From Massospora cicadina (taxonomy: Eukaryota > Entomophthoromycota > Entomophthoromycetes > Entomophthorales > Entomophthoraceae), in NCBI GenBank assembly GCA_022478985.1, contig JAKSZP010008039.1, positions 100,169-164,168 of the forward strand: a stretch of DNA of 64,000 nucleotides, written 5' to 3'. Of the stretch, positions 57,642 through 64,000 are shown piece after piece. The first letter of the stretch is position 1. Every line of letters starts with the position of its first letter. Below the pieces are notes generated by a model. The model saw only the letters and a list, made by a program, of their open reading frames with translations, was not told the DNA's origin and did not search any database. The translations under genes and the position numbers were made by a program.

Positions 57642-57836
57642 AGAGATTGCCTGCATCTTACACAGAGATTTTGCCTTCTCATATAGCAGAGACTGCCTCA
57701 ATGACGCCAATTAAGTTGTGAGATTGCCTAGCATTGACTAGAGATTCTTGCCTGTTCAAGTAACAGAGATTGCCTCAACGACCCATTTCCGTTGAGAGAT
57801 TTGGCTTTAGGAAGAAGTACCCCTAAGAGATTCCGC
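57642..57836 (+). repeat. Degenerate AGAGATTGCC array
   Basis: Motifs of the type AGAGATT(n)GCC start at 57642, 57664, 57688, about 57719, 57740, 57765, 57795 and 57826, with spacing of 21-31 bases. It lies between the ORF1-only element and the gypsy RT on the minus strand. No function can be assigned. Confidence 0.6.
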
Positions 57837-57879
57837 TTGAGCTACCTACGACTAAATATCTTGTACCCTTAAAAGGATT

Positions 57880-58200
57880 TGCCCTTCAAAATTCAATAAA
57901 AATCTCAAAAGTCCTACTAAAAACGTTGATGTCATCCAAGTACACCAAAATGCAAGACAACTTCAAGTCACTTTAGATGGATTCTATTGCCCGTTTGAAG
58001 GTAGCTGGAGCATTACATAGTCCTGGGGCATTCTCATTGGCTGGCATAACCCCTGTGCAGTGATTATTGCACTAATCTCCAGGTTTTATTTTGGCAAGTC
58101 TATCTGTCAATACCCTGATATCAGATCCATGGCCAAAAACAACTTGACTTTCCTTAGACAATTGAGAGCGTTGCCTATCATCAGCAGTGGATATGAACTT
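57880..58200 (-). pseudogene. Ty3/gypsy reverse transcriptase, C-terminal part (LINE-disrupted)
   Basis: The minus strand reads FLAMDLISGY, QIDLPK, then MRMPQ-, LCNAPATFKRAIESI and SDLKLSCILVYLDDINVFS with both catalytic Asp residues. The wording is nearly that of the RT at 26.1-26.8 kb. The upstream part of the same RT lies at 63405-63545 on the far side of the LINE, joined through the sequence YPLL/YPLP. Confidence 0.85.
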
Positions 58201-58339
58201 TCAATCTTATTTGGGGAAGGCCGACCATTGGACGGAAACTTCTGATAAACACCAGCTACAAAACACTAAGAAAAAGAGGGGCACCCCAGAGGAGCCGAAG
58301 CTACCTCCTGTTGCCAGCAGGACTGCCAGTGGAAGTAAG

Positions 58340-61300
58340 AGGGGGAGTGACAGAAGAGGCCTGGGCCAAAACTGAACATGAATGAAAGAAAGGGTTTGAC
58401 AAGAGGAACCAGATGGGGAACTAGGATGACACTAATCGGTGTTGGCAGAATGGCAGGTGGCCAAACAACCAAGCTTGAAAGTGATCCGCTAGGTGGGAGT
58501 GGAAGCGACTCACAGCTTCATTAAAGGTGGGGGTAGTGCCAGACAATGCGTCAAGGACAATATTGTGGATCGTCCATATTACTATTGCAACAATTAAGGC
58601 ACATAGAGAAGGGTGGATAGGGGAAGTCATGGAAAAGGTAAAGATGATCTTAAACAGGTTAAAAGCCTTTCATGCTCCTAGAAAAAGAGGCGCATAACAT
58701 CACGTCAGATAGCCTGTGATGGCGGGCAATCTTTCAAGTGATGGACTAGTGACCCATATTGACCGCACACAATGCATGAAGTTTGAGAGGCATTGGACTG
58801 CTCAGCAGTCCAGTACACCTTTCTTATGCACCTTCACACATGGGCGCGAATCTGGGGTTGTAACAGAGGATGGTGTGTGTACCGCCAAATGTCCCTCTGG
58901 ATTTTCAGAGAATATGGGATGTCCAGCTTGTCAAGGTAGTTCACACGGGAAATTTGGGGGGGACATTGTGGTACCAGGTTGTTCAAAACAACTTGCCCAT
59001 GGACTTCTTGTTTGAAATGAAGAGAAGGGCAACCCCTCTTGGCGGTGTGTCCACTGATGCTGATTCTCCACTCAGCGCTCCGCATGGAGAGGAGAATACA
59101 TTTGAAGTGGGGTGGTGTCTCATGCAGTCCCGCAGCAGAGGGATGAGAGGCCAGATAAGTAAGCAGAGAATGAGGGTGGTTTTGATTGTGGAGGCGGAGT
59201 GCGCAGGCAAAATTATAGTGGGCCGCACTTGCCCAGTGCTGGTCTAAGATTGTGGGGTTGGTGACTGCAGAGACTAGGTGCCAATTATTTAGGCAGCATG
59301 GGACTCAAAGTTGATCAGGCCCATACCACCATTATGGCAAGGGCCAAACATGACATCCAGGTGCATGGGGGGCCTGACCAAAACCACCCTTTTAGGAGGG
59401 TGTATAAATAATTGAAGAAAGAGGGGGAAAAGGCGATGGAGTGGGCCACAAACCAGACTTTGGACAGGAGCATAGAGTTGGCAATCACAACCTGGACTGG
59501 GAGGGTAGTCTGGTGGGCTCTTAGGGAAGAAATGCACTCTAAGACATTTTCAAGGATGTGGCGCTCCATTACTGACAAGGCGTACCCTCCCGCCTCCAAC
59601 CACACTCCCAAATGGCGCATCAGATCAGCAATGGGTCTTAGCACAAAAGGGAGCACAAGTGGGGTGGTATGGGGTGGTTGGGGCAAGCGAACCCAAGGGC
59701 TAGCTGCTGAAGCAGGTTGACTACGGGGTGCTGGTGACCAGCGGGCTTGGTACCAGCTGAGGGTAATGATTTTGGTTTTGGAGGCATTAAGGGCGACATT
59801 ACTGACCCTGGAGTAATCCTGGATAGTTGCCTCCAGCGCGTGCGCATCATGTTTTTTAGACACCCCTACCACACAATCATCAGCAAATGCCAGCATCCTA
59901 ACCAGTGCTTGGCCTTGCACATGGACACCAGCAAGGCGTGCATTCATATTGCATAAAAGTGGGTTGAGGCTGAAGTCGTTTAAGTGTGGACTTAAAGGGT
60001 CCCCTTGGCGAAGACCCCTTTGAAAGTTATCCACATCAGTGAGAAACAAGGGCCATGCACAGCCATTGTGGCTGATTCCGTGAGCAACATCACCCATTTA
60101 ATGAACTGGTGGGGAGGCGGAATTTGTGGAGGCAGGCTTTGAGGTAATCCCAGTTGACTATCATAAGCTTTCTTTTGGTCTAAGAACACAAGCGCACTGC
60201 TAGCTGTGGATTGGAAGACAGTGGCTACTGTGTGTATGCTGTCCCATATTGACCGCTTGCAATAAAACTGAACTGTTTAAAGGAGATCATTCCAGAAGCA
60301 ACTTTTCTTAGGCGGTTGGCCATAGTTTTTGTGAATAACTTACTAGATGTATTAGCAAGTGATATTGGGCGCCAGTATGCCAAGTCCAGCTTATCCCCTT
60401 TCTTATACAGCGTTATCATGTAATTCTTCTGGTCCCTAGAAAGGAGGCGCGTTTCTAAAAGGCACTTGTTCATTGAGGCAAGCAACAAAGAGGAAAACTA
60501 ATTAAAATATCTCTTGTAGAACTTATAAAGAATCCCATCTGGACCTGATCACTTTCTGTGCAGTGCACCGCGAATGGCACACCAAAGTTCATCCTGAGTA
60601 ATTAAAGTCATTAACTCCAGGTGTTAGAAACCAGTGCGGATATGTGCGCCATTGAGAAACTCATCAAATTCAGATGGTTAAACTGGTTCATACTTATACA
60701 ACTTGGAGTAAAAGTTTCAAACTTCGACTGCCATTTTGGCTGGATTGTCTGCAACTGAGTTGTCCAGATGTCCCACCTGTGTGCAGGCAAAGCTCTGTAA
60801 TGGTGTATAGAATTTGCAAAAAAATAGGCGGAGCATGTGTCACCCGCCATTATATTTTTTGCCTTGAACTAAACACAAATGCGATGTTTGTGTTGTCTTA
60901 CCATTGCGTTGAGATGAGCAGACACTTTTGCCCACTTACAACCTCAAGCTGTGATGTACCCTGCAGAAGAGACATTAGACTCTAAGTGGTCCACTTCTGC
61001 TAGTGTGTGCTTAATGACTCCCAAGGCATCCTGAGAGCGACGCAATGAGATGTGGCACGCCTGAAGGATGGTGTTCACTTTAAAGATAGACCAGGTAGAA
61101 AGTGGGTCAGCACAGAACATTGTAGAAAACTCTGGTGCCAAAGTTTTGGTGCCCAACCATGCTGAAAACATGGACAACGTGATCTTGTCTGTACAAAGTT
61201 TGCACCATTTTGGCGCCTGTGCCTCTGGGTAGATAAAGTGAAGGATATTAATACCATCCTGTGGTTGGAGAAATCGATTTTTGTCATTGTAAAGTGTGCA

Positions 61301-61960
61301 ATCTGGGGGTGAAAGTTCTTTGGGGAAAGAATAAGGTCAATGTGGGACATAGACCTTAGCTGACCGTTGTGCACATGAGGATGGGACATGTTGGGTAGCA
61401 ACGGTGTATTCTTGGGAAGGGTATCAAAAATCCCCCAAGGTGGCTTTCAAGACGCAGAGTTTGACGTGCCCCTGTGGGGAGGATAGGCGATGAAGGCCAG
61501 CAGTCAGTGGCTGGGTTGGCCCAGCAGTTCAGATCGCCCACCACAATTGGATCAGGTAGAAGTTGGAGGGAAGTTATGGCTGAGAGGAAATCCCAGCAAG
61601 CCCGTGCACAGGTCGAGGCATAAACAATAATTATAGTTTGCCCTTCATCATCCCATGAAAAGGACATGAGCAGCACATAGCCATTGAGATACAAAGTTTT
61701 AAATATAAATTTAAAGCTACCAGTTGCATGTATAAAATCCTACAGTGCGGCAATCAAAAAGAAAGGAAGGGGAGGAGCAAAGTTGCTCATATGTCCTTGT
61801 ACTGTGTGGACAGTGGGATTCCTGAATGGCCAGGATTCCACAGGTAAATTATTTTTTAAAAAACTCATTTTCCTAACCCAGGATGGCAAGGCCTTGAGTT
61901 CAGCGATGTTCAACGTCTCTATTGTGAAGGATCTCCCATCACACTTTAGGTGCAATGGGA
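58340..61960 (-). pseudogene. LINE-B ORF2 (decayed)
   Basis: The minus strand begins SFTIETLNIAELKALPS near 61940. The endonuclease keeps PIVVGDLNCWANPATDCW, but later blocks read SHIDLIL and DFSNHRMVLIS, where RIDLIL and SDHR are expected. The RT includes LAYWRPISLANTSSKLFTK and GLRQGDPLSPHLNDFSLN, and the catalytic FADD is at 59876-59887 in an open piece of 260 codons (59315-60097). The C-terminal region shows HHPLLQPQIRAHV and a degraded zinc finger, and ends near SHLADHFQAWLFGHLP. Stops and frameshifts lie between these blocks. Confidence 0.88.
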
Positions 61961-62089
61961 AGGGCACCCTTGCCCTTCCTGCGCCACTAACTCAGCAGCT
62001 TTGGTCTGCAACCGTGTGACTAGTGGTGTGTACAAGACCTTGAGGTTATCCTTCGCTTTGGCTTTAGTTTTGCTTTTGGTGTCTTTTGA

Positions 62090-63157
62090 TTTGGGTTAAC
62101 TTTTTGTTTTGACGTGCTCTTGCGGTGCACCATCAGAGGTCAACAAAAACTTGGGGAGGGCAGGTTAAGAGAATAAGTTTCAATAAGTGCGTAGTAATTT
62201 TGTGTAGATGAATCTGACTCAAACGCCTGTTCTGAAGGTTAGTGATCTCAATCTGATTGGTATGAGGATTCTTGAGCGCTTCAGTTGCAAATGACTTGAT
62301 GTCAGCTTGGGTCTGGCCAGGTGGGATCACGGATGTTGCCAAAGCCGCTGCCTTGGCCGCTTCTCTATGGGCCTGTTTGGCCTTTTTGTGCTCTTGTGGG
62401 AACACAGGTTTTACCTGAATGTAGCACCCCTGCGCACCCCATGAAGTTGGCATCAGTGTCAATGTCAGGTTTGTAATGGAAGTCGGTGCTTCCCATTGCA
62501 TTGGGGAGAATTTCATTTTGAGTGATTTCCTCTCTGGAAGGGCAGTTGTGTGCATTATGGCCAAAAGCATGACAAAAGTTGCAGATAGGTAGTGCGCTAT
62601 CCACTGTAACGCAGAATGGGTGGGATTCCTGCCTGTCAATATTGATAACACAGTGTGGAAATTTGGGTTAAGCCTTCTGAAATGACCGCGATTAGGTAAT
62701 CACTGCAATTACTTTGCCCATGCTCAGCTCCAGTATAAGTGTTAAGTGCTGCATTTCAAAAGAGTAAGCTCCTCATAGGATCTAAGCCCAAACGGAAGTT
62801 GTTGCTCCAGTTTTGCACGTTTTACCGTTGTGGGGAGGAAGTCAAAGTTGATAAATATCTGGAAAGATATGGTCCAACGCTTGCGCTTTGCTTTTAAAAT
62901 CAGGTGACCATCTGGGAGATTGACCACCACATGCACCTGTGCAGCATCATCCGCTGCTTGCTTGGTTTCACCTTGATGATCAACCATACACAGCTCATAG
63001 AATGTGGTGCAACATATACAGCAGCCAGGAAGTGTTTGTGCACATCATTACAGAACTTCTCCCAAAATGCCATTAAATTAATTCCAGAAAAACTTGAACC
63101 CCATGCTCCACTGATGACAGGGGCTGGTAATGCAAAGTTCCAATGTACTGTTTGCAT
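62090..63157 (-). pseudogene. LINE-B ORF1 (decayed, zinc knuckle intact)
   Basis: It starts MQTVHWNFALPAPVISGAWG at 63157, then MAFWEKFCNDVHKHFLAAV and YVAPHSMS, conserved with the ORF1 at 9.5 kb. After a frameshift come FINFDFLPTTVKRAKLEQQL and the zinc knuckle CNFCHAFGHNAHNC near 62541-62582. Then QVKPVFPQEHKKAKQAHREA follows, with a Lys-rich C-terminal tail (SKDTKSKTKAKAKDN) near 62040-62100 in another frame. The start matches the MQPVH start of the 9.5-kb copy. Confidence 0.8.
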
Positions 63158-63404
63158 TTTGCTTGCCAGGCTAAAATCTCTGGAAAATACTCACCGCTGT
63201 TTTATTTGTTTTATTGTGGCCACCGGTGTTGCTGGGGCATTTTCAAACTTTGGATAGTGAAAATACCAACCTTGTTCCCTTTACTACGCTCGCCCAACCT
63301 TTACCCAACGTTGGGTGTACACTAATCTCCTCGCGTTGATTATCAAACTTACCTAGTCTTGAATAGAATCAGTTGAAATTATGATTGCAACGAGAAAGAA
63401 AAGT

Positions 63405-63545
63405 AGTAGTGGGTATAAATTCTTCTTAGTTTTTTATTCAATCGCAGTAATAAATTACCACTCATTTTTTCCATCATTTTTTCTTTACTATATGGATTGG
63501 ACTTGCCTATGGACTTGAAGAAGGTATGATGAGACCATTTTTGTG
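63405..63545 (-). pseudogene. Ty3/gypsy reverse transcriptase, N-terminal part (LINE-disrupted)
   Basis: The minus strand reads NGLIIPSSSP, ASPIHIVKK, then VVIYY and EEFIPTT or NLYPLL depending on frame. These are equivalent to GLLVPSSSSWAS, VVIDYQRLNKITKKDSYPLP at 26.3 kb. The next residues are found at 58182 and below. Several stops are present. Confidence 0.75.
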
Positions 63546-63559
63546 ACGGTTGAGGTCTA

Positions 63560-63877
63560 TCCTCAGCGTCACATTGCCCTGATCTTTGGTAAGACAGGGC
63601 AGGCTGTGTCTGGATGTATGGAGGAGGAGGGGGAGTTGGTCCTGGCAGGGACGCCTAAGGGGCAGGAGCTTGAAGGAGGCCAAGGAACAAGATCTAACGT
63701 CTTCTCTTGACCGGGATGACCTGCCAGAGGATGGTCGTGATTAGCTGCCATTACCTCTTGTTGCAGACTCTTCACCGGGACCCAAATCCTTCCCTCATGG
63801 TGTATGATACCACCCCAAACTGAGAATCCCGCATGCCCCCTGCTTGCCTCACCTTCCCCTGTCTCTTCTCTTATCCG
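63560..63877 (-). pseudogene. Gypsy integrase zinc-binding region, truncated
   Basis: The minus strand reads RIREETGEGEASRGHAG, then IIHHEGRIWVPVKSLQQEV, MAANHDHPLAGHPGQEKTLD, the usual start of a chromovirus integrase with the two His of HHCC. After LDLV the frame becomes Pro-rich and no Cys pair is seen. It is more GC-rich than its surroundings. Its upstream side takes part in the inverted duplication at the window end. Confidence 0.7.
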
Positions 63878-63994
63878 GACTGCACAGCAAAGATGTGAGC
63901 TGGGCCAACGGATAAGAGAAGAGACAGGGGAAGGTACGCCGGGGGGGGGCTCAACAGGGTTTTGGGGGTCCCGGGAAGAGTCTGCAACAAGAGG
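63754..63994. repeat. Inverted duplication of an integrase segment
   Basis: Perfect 27-bp arms lie at 63851-63877 and 63909-63935 with a 31-nt loop. Outer arms at 63754-63783 and 63966-63994 match with one small difference. The DNA between inner and outer arms differs in sequence and length. Both arms code for the same protein words on opposite strands (RIREETGEG and KSLQQE). Confidence 0.85.
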
Positions 63995-64000
63995 GTTGGA

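Larger units (their letters stand above)
58201..63404 (-). mobile_element. Near-full-length family-B LINE inserted in gypsy RT
   Basis: It is 5.2 kb, with the family 5' end (minus strand CTTTTCTTTCTCGTTGCAA near 63382-63403) and the family 3' tail at 58201-58330. The flanking 18-mers at 58183-58200 and 63405-63422 agree at 13 of 18 positions, and all five differences are transitions. Gypsy RT coding on both sides joins in order across the insertion, which supports these ends. Confidence 0.9.

Noticed and set aside
1..64000. CRISPR arrays, tRNA or rRNA genes
   Set aside because: No regularly spaced identical repeats and no tRNA cloverleaf or rRNA core sequence were noticed; the element types indicate a eukaryote.

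Overview
The window reads as a transposon graveyard from a eukaryotic genome, most likely a filamentous fungus and plausibly a basidiomycete. That guess rests on Tad1-like non-LTR retrotransposons (CCHC gag-like ORF1, then ORF2 with endonuclease, reverse transcriptase and a C-terminal zf-RVT zinc finger) together with Ty3/gypsy elements, some with integrase chromodomains. No convincing host gene, tRNA, rRNA or CRISPR array was found. Nearly every coding segment carries stops or frameshifts, so the window has almost no intact protein genes. The taxonomic call is an inference from element types only.

Layout. 1-5345: family-A LINE (+), 5' end outside the window, inserted in a gypsy pol whose remainder runs to about 7290 (LTR-like stretch to about 7645). 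7690-8670: chromodomain gypsy fragment (+). 9225-14517: full-length family-B LINE (+) with a perfect 17-bp target-site duplication (TSD). 14535-16169: gypsy integrase remnant with LTR. 16250-18365: 5' part of a family-B LINE (-). 18995-23640: family-B LINE (+), ending at the LTR of the next element. 23644-33143: gypsy element with two ~1.15-kb LTRs, a degenerate pol, a 310-codon antisense reading frame behind pol, and a nested 5'-truncated LINE (30335-31491) with a perfect 14-bp TSD. 34131-45310: family-B LINE (-) split by a chromodomain gypsy element with 850-bp LTRs (37178-43120). 45311-55610: AT-rich DNA with three ultra-short LINE tail insertions, a small GC-rich insertion and a gypsy pol (-). 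55625-57549: ORF1-only LINE-like element with a 13-bp TSD. 57880-63545: gypsy reverse transcriptase (-) interrupted by a near-full-length family-B LINE (-). 63560-64000: gypsy integrase remnant (-) ending in an inverted duplication.

How the parts relate. Two LINE families are present. Family A ends in TAGTACTAAAA; family B ends in a tail containing GTCCGTCCC-ATGGTCAGC and an AATAAA-type sequence. Several events can be ordered: LINE into gypsy (5345, 30335, 58201), chromodomain gypsy into LINE (37178). Where duplicated sequences can be compared (LTR pairs, old TSDs) most differences are transitions, and many in-frame stops are CAA-to-TAA or CGA-to-TGA type. This suggests decay by cytosine methylation/deamination or a RIP-like process. 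The most unusual items are LINE insertions only 14-42 bp long with clear TSDs, the antisense frame in the 24-33 kb gypsy element, and the ORF1-only element that shares only its 3' tail with family B.
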